Assembly (NCBI RefSeq): GCF_023656415.1
Contig: NZ_JAMOIL010000016.1
Coordinates: 1-64,000, forward strand
Reading direction: 5' to 3'
Length of the DNA: 64,000 bases
Source of the DNA: Nocardioides bruguierae
GTDB lineage: Bacteria; Actinomycetota; Actinomycetes; Propionibacteriales; Nocardioidaceae
The position numbers were made by a program, and so were the translations under genes. Below, in pieces: positions 25,465 through 34,094 of the stretch (positions are counted from its first letter, which is position 1; each line of letters begins with the position of its first letter). The notes under the pieces were generated by a model that made no database searches, was not told the DNA's origin, and saw nothing but the letters and a program-made list of their open reading frames with translations.

Positions 25465-27978
25465 ATGAGCGACACCGACTTCAGCCCCTCCGCCAGCGCC
25501 GACCTGGGTGGCATGCTGCCCGGGTTCGACCACCTGACCCCGGCCGCGCCGGCCCGCACCGAGCGCCGCGGGCCGACCCGCGAGCAGCTGCTCGAGGGCC
25601 TCAACGAGCCGCAGGCGGCAGCCGTCGTCCACGAGGGCGCGCCGCTGCTGGTGGTGGCGGGTGCCGGGTCGGGCAAGACCCGGGTGCTGACCCGGCGGAT
25701 CGCCTGGCTGATCCAGGAGCGGCGTGCCCACCCCGGCTCGATCCTGGCCATCACCTTCACCAACAAGGCCGCGGCCGAGATGAAGGAGCGGGTGGAGGAC
25801 CTCGTGGGCAAGCGCGCCCGCATCATGTGGGTCTCGACCTTCCACTCCGCGTGCGTGCGCATCCTGCGCAAGGAGGTCGAGCGCACCGGGCTGAAGTCGA
25901 ACTTCTCCATCTACGACGCGCAGGACCAGAAGCGCCTCATGACGCTGGTCTGCAACGACCTGGACCTCGACCCCAAGCGCTACCAGCCCAACGCACTGCT
26001 GAACTGGGTCAGCGACCACAAGAACGAGCTGAAGGACGCCGAGGCCGCGACGGCGGAGGCGTCCAACAAGCTCGAGGAGACCTACGCGGCCGCGTACACG
26101 CTGTACCAGCGGCGGTTGCGCGAGGCGAACGCGCTCGACTTCGACGACCTGATCATGACGACGGTGCACCTGCTCCAGTCGAACCCGGAGGTCCGCGAGA
26201 CGTACCGCCGCCGGTTCCGGCACGTGCTGGTCGACGAGTACCAGGACACCAACCACGCGCAGTACGCGCTCGTGCACCAGCTGTGCGCGGACCCGTTCGA
26301 CGCCGGCACCCTCGCGGGCGGGGACGCCGGGGCCGAGGCGTCCGCGGAGCGCGTGCCGCCCGCCGAGCTGATGGTCGTGGGTGACGCCGACCAGTCGATC
26401 TACGCCTTCCGCGGCGCCAACATCCGCAACATCCTCGACTTCGAGCAGGACTTCCCCGACGCGACGTCGATCCTGCTCGAGCAGAACTACCGCTCCACCC
26501 AGACGATCCTCACCGCGGCCAACGCGGTCATCGGCCACAACAAGGGCCGCAAGGAGAAGCGCCTGTGGTCGGACGCGGGCGCGGGGGAGAAGATCGTCGG
26601 CTACGTCGCCGACGACGAGCGGGACGAGGCACGCTTCGTCTCCTCCGAGATCGACGCGCTCACCGACGCCGGCGGCCGCCCGGGCGACGTCGCGGTGTTC
26701 TACCGCACCAACGCCCAGTCGCGGATCTTCGAGGAGACGTTCATCCGCACCGGCCAGCCCTACAAGGTCGTCGGCGGCGTGCGCTTCTACGAGCGGCGCG
26801 AGGTGCGCGACGCCCTGGCCTACCTGCGGGTCCTGGCCAACCCGGAGGACCAGGTCTCCCTGCGCCGCATCCTCAACACCCCCAAGCGCGGCATCGGTGA
26901 CCGTGCCGTGGCCTGCGTCAACGCCTACGCCGAGCGGGAGTCGATCACCTTCTGGCAGGCGCTGCAGCGCGCCGAGGAGGCCCCGGGCCTGGCGACCCGC
27001 TCGCTGTCGTGCATCCGCACCTTCACCGACCTGCTGCTCGAGCTGGGGCAGATGGTCGCGGCCGGCGAGCGGGCCGACGTCATCCTCGAGACCACCCTGG
27101 ACCGCTCCGGCTACCTGGTGGCGCTGGAGGAGTCCGAGGACCCGCAGGACGCCACCCGGCTGGAGAACCTGGCCGAGCTCGTGGCCGTGGCCCGGGAGTT
27201 CTCGGAGGACCCGCAGGCCGGCCCCTCGGCGGACCCCGCCGACGTCGACGCGGGCACCGTGGCACCCGGGCTCGGGGACTTCCTCGAGCGGGTGGCCCTG
27301 GTGGCGGACGCGGACCAGATCCCCGACGACGAGGAGAACGGGGACGGCGTCGTCACCCTGATGACGCTGCACACGGCCAAGGGGCTGGAGTTCCCCGTCG
27401 TGTTCCTCACCGGCATGGAGGACGGCGTCTTCCCGCACTCCCGGGCCCTGGGTGACCAGCCCGAGCTGGAGGAGGAGCGGCGGCTGGCCTACGTCGGGAT
27501 CACCCGCGCCCGGCAGCGGCTGTTCCTCTCGCGGGCGATGGTCCGCTCCGCGTGGGGGGCCCCGGCGCACAACCCGGCGTCCCGCTTCCTCGACGAGCTG
27601 CCCGTCGACCTCGTCGACTGGCGCCGCACCGAGGCGGCCCAGGCCGCGTGGTCGCGGCCGGACCTGTCGAGCCAGTGGGGCAGCCAGGGGCGGACCTACG
27701 GCTCGGGGGAGTCCTCGGGCACGTTCGGCTCCCCGACGGCGGCCGGCCGCCGCAACTTCTCCGCAGCCGCGGCCCGGGCGGACGCGGCAGGCAAGGCCAA
27801 GGCGGCCAAGGTCGTGCCGAACCTCGACCCGGGCGACCGGGTCACCCACGACTCCTTCGGCCTCGGTACGGTCGTCTCCGTCGAGGGTCAGGGCGACAAG
27901 TCCGTGGCGTCCATCGACTTCGGCTCCGCCGGCGTCAAGCGGCTCCTCCTGCGCTACGCCCCCGTCCAGAAGTTGTGA
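25465..27978 (+). CDS. pcrA: ATP-dependent DNA helicase PcrA/UvrD
   Basis: The 837-residue superfamily 1 helicase acts in replication and nucleotide excision repair. Motifs in order: Q-motif LNEPQAAAV, Walker A VVAGAGSGKTRVLTRRI, Ia ITFTNKAAAEMKERV, II VLVDEYQDTNHAQY, III VVGDADQSIYAFRGA, IV EQNYRSTQTIL, V TLHTAKGLEFPVVFLTGMEDG and VI RRLAYVGITRARQRL. The C-terminal GDRVTHDSFGLGTVVSVEG is the Tudor-like RNA polymerase-contacting domain of PcrA. The ATG follows GGAGG in TAGGCTGGAGGCAGC. A terminator begins 2 bases past the stop. Confidence 0.95.
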   Translation: MSDTDFSPSASADLGGMLPGFDHLTPAAPARTERRGPTREQLLEGLNEPQAAAVVHEGAPLLVVAGAGSGKTRVLTRRIAWLIQERRAHPGSILAITFTNKAAAEMKERVEDLVGKRARIMWVSTFHSACVRILRKEVERTGLKSNFSIYDAQDQKRLMTLVCNDLDLDPKRYQPNALLNWVSDHKNELKDAEAATAEASNKLEETYAAAYTLYQRRLREANALDFDDLIMTTVHLLQSNPEVRETYRRRFRHVLVDEYQDTNHAQYALVHQLCADPFDAGTLAGGDAGAEASAERVPPAELMVVGDADQSIYAFRGANIRNILDFEQDFPDATSILLEQNYRSTQTILTAANAVIGHNKGRKEKRLWSDAGAGEKIVGYVADDERDEARFVSSEIDALTDAGGRPGDVAVFYRTNAQSRIFEETFIRTGQPYKVVGGVRFYERREVRDALAYLRVLANPEDQVSLRRILNTPKRGIGDRAVACVNAYAERESITFWQALQRAEEAPGLATRSLSCIRTFTDLLLELGQMVAAGERADVILETTLDRSGYLVALEESEDPQDATRLENLAELVAVAREFSEDPQAGPSADPADVDAGTVAPGLGDFLERVALVADADQIPDDEENGDGVVTLMTLHTAKGLEFPVVFLTGMEDGVFPHSRALGDQPELEEERRLAYVGITRARQRLFLSRAMVRSAWGAPAHNPASRFLDELPVDLVDWRRTEAAQAAWSRPDLSSQWGSQGRTYGSGESSGTFGSPTAAGRRNFSAAAARADAAGKAKAAKVVPNLDPGDRVTHDSFGLGTVVSVEGQGDKSVASIDFGSAGVKRLLLRYAPVQKL

Positions 27979-27979
27979 G

Positions 27980-28010
27980 GTCGTGGCCCCGAGGAACGAG
28001 GGGCCACGAC
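27980..28010 (+). terminator. Terminator of pcrA
   Basis: An 11-bp perfect stem (27980-27990 with 28000-28010) and a 9-nt loop directly follow the pcrA stop codon. Confidence 0.75.
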
Positions 28011-28168
28011 ACCGAACAAGGTCGAGGGAGCGCCACGGCTGAGCCTGCGAAGCCGTGACGCGCGGCTCGAGACATCCCGCACGTGCGCAGGACGTGCGCC
28101 GACGCCGGTGGTCTCGAGGAAGGACGGAGTCCTGTCGCGACACCGAGGTGCCGGTGGGCGAGAAGACG
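28011..28168. other. Intergenic region with nested inverted repeats
   Basis: No gene is seen. CTCGAGAC (28066-28073) and GTCTCGAG (28111-28118) are inverted copies, and CACGGCT/AGCCGTG arms lie at about 28033-28057. The composition recalls dispersed intergenic palindromic elements of Nocardioides-type genomes, but only one copy is in the window. Confidence 0.35.
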
Positions 28169-29473
28169 TCAGGGCGTGATGCCGTGCTCGACGAGCGCGG
28201 CGTAGGGGTCCACCGGGTCGCCGCCACCGGGGCGGACCTCGAGGTGGAGGTGGGGGCCGGTCACGTTGCCGGTGGACCCGATGGTGCCGATGGTGTCGCC
28301 GGCGGTGACGACCTGGCCGACGGTCACGTACTGCGTGGTCTGGTGGGCGTACCAGATCTCGGTGCCGTCCTCGAGCGTCACGACGGTCTTGTAGCCGTAG
28401 GCGCCGTCGTAGCCGGCGAAGGTGACGGTGCCGGAGGCGACCGCGTAGATCGGCGTGCCGGCGTCGGCGGCGAAGTCGAGGCCCGTGTGGTAGCTGGCCC
28501 AGAGGCCGTACTCGCCGAAGCGGGCGGTGAGCCGGTAGCCCGAGACGGGCAGGATCCACATGTTGGCCAGGTCCTCGGACCGCTCGCTGGCCTGGTCGTC
28601 GATCGACTGGAGGGCCTCGGCGCGCTCGGCGGCAGCCTCGGTCACGGCCTCGGAGTCCTCGTCCGTGGTGGCGTCCGCGTCGGCGTCGGTGAGGCCGACG
28701 GCCTCGCCGAGCGACGTGGCCGCCCGGTCGGTGCTGCGGGAGACGACGTCACGGTCGTTGCCCACGACGGTGCCGGTGTTGCCGACCAGCGCGGTGACGC
28801 TGTCGGGGGCGCTGGTGTCCGGGACGACGTCGGACTGGCCGGACCACACGACGCCGCCGACGGTGACCGCGAGCGTGGCCAGGCCGGCCACGAGCGGGAC
28901 GCCGGGCAGGCGGGTGCGCGGCTTGCGGCCGCGGGCGGCTCGCCGGCGGCCGGGCTCGGCCGCGCGCAGCAGCGGGAGGACCTCGGTCTCCTCGGCGGCG
29001 AACGAGGTCGAGTGGTCGCGCGGCTCGAGGTCGGCCAGCACGGCGGCGATGACGCCGGTGTCCAGGGACGAGGTGCCCGTGCCGGTGTCGACGCTGGTGG
29101 CCGGTGCGGGACCGTCCACGATCGCGGCGATCTCCTGCGTGGTGGGCGCGGTCGCGGGGACCGTCGCGGCGTCGACCTCGAGGAGGGCGACCTCGCTGCG
29201 CACGACCGGCAGGGCCGCGGGGCTCGTGGCGGGGGTGTCCTGCACCATCCGGCGACGACCCACGTAGGAGCGTGCGGCCTCCTGCGGGGCGGGAGCCACC
29301 GGCGCTGCGGGCGCGGGTGCCGCGCGCCGGCGTCCGACGTAGGGGGCTGCCGGGGCCGCGGGCTCCGCGGCAGGTGCGGCGGCACGCCGCCGTCCGACGT
29401 AGGGGGTCGAGGTCGCTGAGGTGGGCTCGACGGGGGTTCCGGCGGTGGAACCTTCCGGTCGGTGCTGGCCCAT
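28169..29473 (-). CDS. Membrane-anchored M23 peptidase with YVGRRR repeats
   Basis: The 434-residue protein has a long cytoplasmic Ala/Pro-rich tail with three YVGRRR motifs (residues 25-30, 45-50, 70-75), an acidic linker, a basic patch, one membrane helix (LPGVPLVAGLATLAVTVGGVVW, about 195-215), a charged helical stalk and a C-terminal M23 domain. The zinc motifs HTGLDF and HLHLEVRP and the GYDGAYGYKTVV core are intact, so it should be an active peptidoglycan endopeptidase. The ATG at 29473 has only a weak GGGGAG far upstream. The YVGRRR tail is not part of the M23 family and may bind an inner partner (inference). Confidence 0.85.
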   Translation of the reverse strand: MGQHRPEGSTAGTPVEPTSATSTPYVGRRRAAAPAAEPAAPAAPYVGRRRAAPAPAAPVAPAPQEAARSYVGRRRMVQDTPATSPAALPVVRSEVALLEVDAATVPATAPTTQEIAAIVDGPAPATSVDTGTGTSSLDTGVIAAVLADLEPRDHSTSFAAEETEVLPLLRAAEPGRRRAARGRKPRTRLPGVPLVAGLATLAVTVGGVVWSGQSDVVPDTSAPDSVTALVGNTGTVVGNDRDVVSRSTDRAATSLGEAVGLTDADADATTDEDSEAVTEAAAERAEALQSIDDQASERSEDLANMWILPVSGYRLTARFGEYGLWASYHTGLDFAADAGTPIYAVASGTVTFAGYDGAYGYKTVVTLEDGTEIWYAHQTTQYVTVGQVVTAGDTIGTIGSTGNVTGPHLHLEVRPGGGDPVDPYAALVEHGITP

Positions 29474-29894
29474 CTGCTGCGTGCTCCCCGGGGTGTCGGT
29501 TGGCTGGTGCGGTGCAAGGAGGGGGGTGGGTGTGCCCCTGTGTGCCGAGCACCCGAGTGGGTGACGGCCTCGCCGACCATAACGGATGGGCCCACACGTG
29601 CGGGAACTGTGGGGACCAGTCTTTACCCAGGCTTGTCGATGGCTGGGCGCACTCTCGTGCCGATTTTCACAAGCCCGTCACGCGGCTGGAACGACACGGT
29701 GACGTGGGTCACGTCACTCGGGGCGGTCTCGTGGCGTCGGACACCCCGGTCTATCGTCGCGGGCGAACGACATCGCCCGCCGCCTGGCGCGGGCCCGTCA
29801 CCGGGTCCACCCCGTCAGGCGACGTCGCGGCGTCAACGATGACGACGAGGCGGCCGCTCCCAGAAGGCTGCCAAGACGAGAAGACGGTGGATCA
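29474..29894. other. Divergent promoter region, M23 peptidase / sucC
   Basis: This 421-base gap has no convincing gene. It includes a stretch of lower GC at about 29610-29680 and the symmetric site at 29699-29717. The open frames crossing it have shadow composition. Confidence 0.5.
29699..29717. promoter_or_regulatory. Crp/GlxR-like site upstream of sucCD
   Basis: GTGACGTG-ggt-CACGTCAC is a perfect 8-bp inverted repeat. Within it, GTGA-N6-TCAC matches the core of the actinobacterial cAMP-receptor (Crp/GlxR) consensus. It lies about 180 bases upstream of sucC. Control of TCA genes by this family is known in actinobacteria; binding here is inference. Confidence 0.5.
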
Positions 29895-31061
29895 GTGGAT
29901 CTGATGGAGTACCAGGCGAAGGAGCTCTTCGCCAAGCACGGTGTCACCACGACGCTCGGCAAGGTCGTGGAGACCGCCGAGGCGGCCAAGGCCGCTGCCG
30001 AGGAGATCGGTGGTGTGACCGTCATCAAGGCCCAGGTCAAGGCCGGCGGCCGCGGCAAGGCGGGCGGCGTGAAGCTCGCCAAGACCGCGGACGAGGCGTT
30101 CGAGTACGCCTCCGACATCCTCGGCATGGAGATCAAGGGCCTCACGGTCAACCGCGTCCTCGTGACGCCGGCGACCCCGCCGGTGGAGGAGTACTACTTC
30201 TCCTTCCTGCTCGACCGCGCGAACCGCCAGTACCTGTGCATCGCCTCGGTCGAGGGCGGCGTGGAGATCGAGGAGGTCGCCAAGACCAACCCCGACGCCG
30301 TCAAGCAGATCCCGGTCGACCCGGGCACGGGCGTCGACGAGGCCAAGGCCCGCGAGATCGCGACCGAGGCCGCCTTCCCGGAGCCCGTCTTCGAGCAGGC
30401 CGTGACGATGATCCAGGCGCTCTACACGACCTTCGTCGAGGAGGATGCCACGCTCGTCGAGGTCAACCCGCTCGCCCGCCTCGCGGACGACAAGCTGGAG
30501 GCCCTCGACGGCAAGGTGTCGCTCGACGACAACGCCTCGGAGTTCCGTCACCCGCACCACGAGGAGTTCGTGATCCGGGAGGAGGCCGACCCGCTCGAGG
30601 CGAAGGCCAAGGACCTCGGCCTGAACTACGTCAAGCTCGACGGCCAGGTCGGCATCATCGGCAACGGCGCGGGTCTCGTCATGAGCACCCTCGACGTGGT
30701 CGCCTACGCCGGCGAGGCCCACGGCGGCGTCAAGCCCGCCAACTTCCTCGACATCGGTGGCGGCGCCAACGCCCAGGTGATGGCCAACGGCCTCGACGTC
30801 ATCCTCAACGACCCGCAGGTCAAGAGCGTGTTCGTCAACGTCTTCGGCGGCATCACCGCCTGCGACGAGGTCGCCAACGGCATCAAGGGCGCGCTGGAGA
30901 TCCTCGGCGACGCGGCCACCAAGCCGCTCGTGGTCCGCCTCGACGGCAACAACGTCGACAAGGGCCGCGCGATCCTCGACGAGCTGGCGCACCCGCTGGT
31001 CACCCTCGTCGGCACCATGGACGGTGCGGCCGACAAGGCCGCCGAGCTGGCGAACGCCTGA
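29895..31061 (+). CDS. sucC: Succinyl-CoA ligase (ADP-forming) beta subunit
   Basis: The 388-residue ATP-grasp subunit pairs with SucD to convert succinyl-CoA to succinate with substrate-level phosphorylation. The N-terminus [41 protein letters not shown] and the C-terminal [23 protein letters not shown] and [14 protein letters not shown] are canonical. The start is GTG 29895, or ATG 29904 three codons later, which fits the family N-terminus equally well. It is 22 bases upstream of sucD in one operon. Confidence 0.95.
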   Translation: MDLMEYQAKELFAKHGVTTTLGKVVETAEAAKAAAEEIGGVTVIKAQVKAGGRGKAGGVKLAKTADEAFEYASDILGMEIKGLTVNRVLVTPATPPVEEYYFSFLLDRANRQYLCIASVEGGVEIEEVAKTNPDAVKQIPVDPGTGVDEAKAREIATEAAFPEPVFEQAVTMIQALYTTFVEEDATLVEVNPLARLADDKLEALDGKVSLDDNASEFRHPHHEEFVIREEADPLEAKAKDLGLNYVKLDGQVGIIGNGAGLVMSTLDVVAYAGEAHGGVKPANFLDIGGGANAQVMANGLDVILNDPQVKSVFVNVFGGITACDEVANGIKGALEILGDAATKPLVVRLDGNNVDKGRAILDELAHPLVTLVGTMDGAADKAAELANA

Positions 31062-31083
31062 GAGAGATAGAGAGCAGAGAACA

Positions 31084-31977
31084 GTGAGCATCTACCTCAA
31101 CGCCGACAGCAAGATCATCGTCCAGGGCATCACCGGTGGCATGGGCTCCAAGCACACCACCCTGATGCTGCAGGCCGGCTCTAACATCGTCGGTGGCGTC
31201 AACGCCCGCAAGGCCGGCACCACCGTCGAGCTCAACGGCACCACGCAGCCCGTGTTCGGCACGGTCGAGGAGGCCATGAAGGAGACCGGCGCCGACGTGT
31301 CGGTCGTCTTCGTGCCGCCGGCCTTCACCAAGGCCGCCTGCATCGAGGCCATCGACGCCGGCATCGGCCTGCTCGTGGTCATCACCGAGGGCGTCCCGGT
31401 GCAGGACACCGCCGAGGTCTGGAGCTACCTCCAGTCCGAGGCGAACCACGCCGGCACCCGGATGATCGGCCCGAACTGCCCCGGCATCATCACGCCGGAG
31501 GAGTCCCTGGCCGGCATCACGCCGCACACCATCGCGGGCAAGGGTCCGATCGGCCTCGTCTCGAAGTCGGGCACCCTGACCTACCAGATGATGTACGAGC
31601 TGAAGGACTTCGGCTTCTCCACCGCCATCGGCATCGGTGGTGACCCGATCATCGGCACCACCCACATCGACGCGCTCGCCGCGTTCGAGGCCGACCCGGA
31701 GACCAAGGCCATCGTCATGATCGGTGAGATCGGTGGTGACGCCGAGGAGCGTGCCGCCGCCTTCATCAAGGACAACGTCACCAAGCCGGTCGTCGGCTAC
31801 GTCGCGGGCTTCACCGCCCCCGAGGGCAAGACGATGGGGCACGCCGGTGCGATCGTGTCCGGCTCCGCCGGCACCGCGCAGGCGAAGAAGGAGGCCCTCG
31901 AGGCCGTCGGCGTGAAGGTCGGCAAGACGCCGTCCGAGACCGCCGAGCTCATGCGGGAGATCATGAAGGCTCTCTGA
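31084..31977 (+). CDS. sucD: Succinyl-CoA ligase alpha subunit
   Basis: The 297-residue subunit has the CoA-binding Rossmann part ([33 protein letters not shown]), [11 protein letters not shown], and the phosphohistidine region near [29 protein letters not shown] 31084 starts it directly after sucC. The product forms the alpha-beta complex with SucC. A terminator follows at 32003-32033. Confidence 0.95.
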   Translation: MSIYLNADSKIIVQGITGGMGSKHTTLMLQAGSNIVGGVNARKAGTTVELNGTTQPVFGTVEEAMKETGADVSVVFVPPAFTKAACIEAIDAGIGLLVVITEGVPVQDTAEVWSYLQSEANHAGTRMIGPNCPGIITPEESLAGITPHTIAGKGPIGLVSKSGTLTYQMMYELKDFGFSTAIGIGGDPIIGTTHIDALAAFEADPETKAIVMIGEIGGDAEERAAAFIKDNVTKPVVGYVAGFTAPEGKTMGHAGAIVSGSAGTAQAKKEALEAVGVKVGKTPSETAELMREIMKAL

Positions 31978-32002
31978 GCCTGCTGGTCCCCAGCAGCACC
32001 GC

Positions 32003-32033
32003 ACGGCCCCCGGAGCACCGCTCCGGGGGCCGT
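32003..32033 (+). terminator. Terminator of sucCD
   Basis: A perfect 13-bp stem (32003-32015 with 32021-32033) and a 5-nt loop, followed by TCTGCG; a smaller hairpin TGCTGG/CCAGCA precedes it at 31981-31995. Confidence 0.85.
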
Positions 32034-32102
32034 TCTGCGTCCTGCCCCTGAGAGACCCTGAAAGGTGCTGCCGACTCGGCGGGGGGGATGGGAGAGAGGG
32101 GG

Positions 32103-33464
32103 TCAGGACAGCTGGTCGAGGACGGGGCGGGTGGCCGCCTCGGCAGCGGCGAGCGTCTCGTCGGTCTTCGCCGCCGACGACTCCCCCCACGTCTGCACGA
32201 GCGTGACCAGCACCTGCTCGCCGACCTGGTCGACCCGCTGGACGACGAGGTAGGAGAAGTCGTCGGCGCCGTCGGCGGTCCGGGTGACGGTGGTCAGGTC
32301 ACCGTCGGAGCCGACCACCTCGGTCCGCGCGTCGGCGGTCTCGCCGCCGCCCCCGGTGAAGCCCTCGGTGGTGCAGGCGTCGGCCAGGTCGGCGGCGGCC
32401 GCCACGGCCGCGGTCGCGGCGGCCTCGTCGGCGTAGGTCAGCAGCAGGCGCTGCGTCCCGTCCCCGGGGTCCCCGGTGCGAGCGTGCTCCGCCCGCGTGC
32501 CGTCGACCGGCACGCCCTGGTCGCAGTAGTACCAGCCGATCCGTTGGCTCCGCGGGACGGATCGGTAGCCGCCGACCGTCAGGTCCACCTGGGACCCCGC
32601 CGCCGGCCTCGAGGGGGAGGAGGTGGAGTCGGTGTCGGCGTCCTCCTGGCCACCCCCGACCTCGAACAGCGGCTGGAGGGGCAGCTGGGCGAGCTGGATG
32701 GACGCCAGCCCCGCCGGGACGCCGGCGTTGCCGGTGCCCTGGGTGTACCGGGCGTCGAGCAGCAGGGCCCGCCCCGAGCGGACGAGCACGACGACGTAGC
32801 CCTCGCCACCGTCCATCGGCTCGACCAGGGTCCAGACCTCGTCGACCCGGGAGTCGGCCAGGAACCGCTGCGTCAGCGTCGGGTCGTCGATGCGGGCGTC
32901 GTCGGCGTCACCGGTCAGCGACTCCACGCAGCCGTAGACCCGGTCGGTCTCGTTGTCCGCGGCACGTGCCGCGGCGTCCTCGTCGGCGTAGACGGCCAGG
33001 AGCCGCTGCACCCCGCCCTCGCTGGGGTCGGTGTAGGTGGCCAGGCGCGAGTCGGAGGCCCCGTCCAGGAGGCTGGAGGGCTCGCAGGCGTCGATCTCGT
33101 AGCCGAGCCGCTCGGCGGCCCTCACGGCCCCCACGGTCAGGGTGCCGCCGTCGGTCTCGTCGGGCATGCCCTCGGTGAGGGGGAAGCCGGGCGGGATGAC
33201 GTCTGCCTGCTCGGACGTGCCCGAGGCGGCCGTGGGGGAGACCGCGATCGGGGTCTGTGCGGCACGCGGGGTGCCGCCGGCGAGCGCGAACGGCACGCCC
33301 ACGGCGAGGACGACGGCCGCCACGGTGCCGCTCACGGCGACCGCGGTGCGGCGCCGACGCAGCACGTCGCCGCGGCGGCGGACGTCGGCGGGGGCGGGGG
33401 TGCGGACGGTCGACGGGTCCTCGCGGAGCAGGTCGAACAGGTCGTCCGTGCGGTGGTCAGCCAC
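32103..33464 (-). CDS. One-pass membrane protein with duplicated outer domain, partner of the ECF sigma gene
   Basis: I do not recognise a named family. The 453-residue protein has a short cytoplasmic N-terminus (DDLFDLLREDPSTVRTPAPADVRRRGDVLRRRR), one membrane helix (about 40-62) and a large outer part with two similar halves: QRLLAVYADEDAAARAA near 135 and QRLLLTYADEAAATAAV near 345, each with nearby cysteines and a hydrophobic strand cluster. GTG 33464 follows AAGGAG and overlaps the sigma gene's end by 8 bases. Gene order and topology suggest an anti-sigma or sensor role, but no zinc anti-sigma motif is visible. Confidence 0.78.
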   Translation of the reverse strand: MADHRTDDLFDLLREDPSTVRTPAPADVRRRGDVLRRRRTAVAVSGTVAAVVLAVGVPFALAGGTPRAAQTPIAVSPTAASGTSEQADVIPPGFPLTEGMPDETDGGTLTVGAVRAAERLGYEIDACEPSSLLDGASDSRLATYTDPSEGGVQRLLAVYADEDAAARAADNETDRVYGCVESLTGDADDARIDDPTLTQRFLADSRVDEVWTLVEPMDGGEGYVVVLVRSGRALLLDARYTQGTGNAGVPAGLASIQLAQLPLQPLFEVGGGQEDADTDSTSSPSRPAAGSQVDLTVGGYRSVPRSQRIGWYYCDQGVPVDGTRAEHARTGDPGDGTQRLLLTYADEAAATAAVAAAADLADACTTEGFTGGGGETADARTEVVGSDGDLTTVTRTADGADDFSYLVVQRVDQVGEQVLVTLVQTWGESSAAKTDETLAAAEAATRPVLDQLS

Positions 33465-33966
33465 GGTGCGCTCCTTCGTGCTGGGTGTCGGGCTCGTCGG
33501 CGAGCAGGGCCCCCAGGGCGGTGCGACCACGGCTGAGCCGGGCCTTGACGGTGCCCTCGGGGGCGCCGACCTCGCGGGCGACCTCGCGCACGGGCAGGTC
33601 GGCCAGGTGGTGCAGCACCAGGGCGCGGCGCTGGTCCTCGGGCAGCCGCGCCAGGGCCGCGAGCAGCGCCACGCGCCGCTCGTCGGGCGGGGGAGCGGTC
33701 ACCGGGGTGGCGACGGCCCGGTCGGCGGGCCGGCGTCCGCGCACCACCCGTCGCCAGCGGCTCACGGCCAGGCGGTGGGCGGTGGTGCGCACCCACGCCT
33801 CGGGGTGCTCGGCGGCGCTGAGCCGCCGACGGTGCGCCCAGGCCCGGGCGAACGCCTCCTGCACGCACTCCTCGGCCTCGTCGCGGCTGCCGATCATGGC
33901 GTGCACCTGACCGACGACGCGGGCGTAGGAGGCGGCGTAGAAGTCGTCGAACTCGACCTCGTCCAT
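33457..33966 (-). CDS. SigE-family ECF RNA polymerase sigma factor
   Basis: The 169-residue protein has sigma region 2 (FDDFYAASYARVVGQVHAMIGSRDEAEECVQEAFARAWAHR, then PEAWVRTTAHRLAVSRWRR) and region 4 (LARLPEDQRRALVLHHLADLPVREVAREVGAPEGTVKARLSRGR), with the short linker of SigE-type (SigE70) ECF factors of actinobacteria. ATG 33966 has AGAGGA upstream. The overlapping downstream membrane gene is the probable regulator. A related sigma-like protein fused to a membrane sensor is encoded just upstream. Confidence 0.9.
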   Translation of the reverse strand: MDEVEFDDFYAASYARVVGQVHAMIGSRDEAEECVQEAFARAWAHRRRLSAAEHPEAWVRTTAHRLAVSRWRRVVRGRRPADRAVATPVTAPPPDERRVALLAALARLPEDQRRALVLHHLADLPVREVAREVGAPEGTVKARLSRGRTALGALLADEPDTQHEGAHRG

Positions 33967-34094
33967 CTCACGTCCTCTGCTGCGGGCCGCACTGACGGGG
34001 CGGCCCGGTGGTCCCGAGAGCCCTCCGAGCGAGGGTCTCACCGAGTACTACGCCGCAGGGGCGTGGCCGGTTGCGTGGGCGAGGAGGAAATCCC

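Noticed and set aside
29474..29640. Possible c-di-AMP (ydaO) riboswitch before the M23 peptidase
   Set aside because: Cell-wall hydrolases often have this leader, but on the minus strand I found none of its conserved blocks.
29462..29842. Small open frames in the M23/sucC divergent region
   Set aside because: No ribosome site, no recognisable domain and cysteine/tryptophan-rich random composition.
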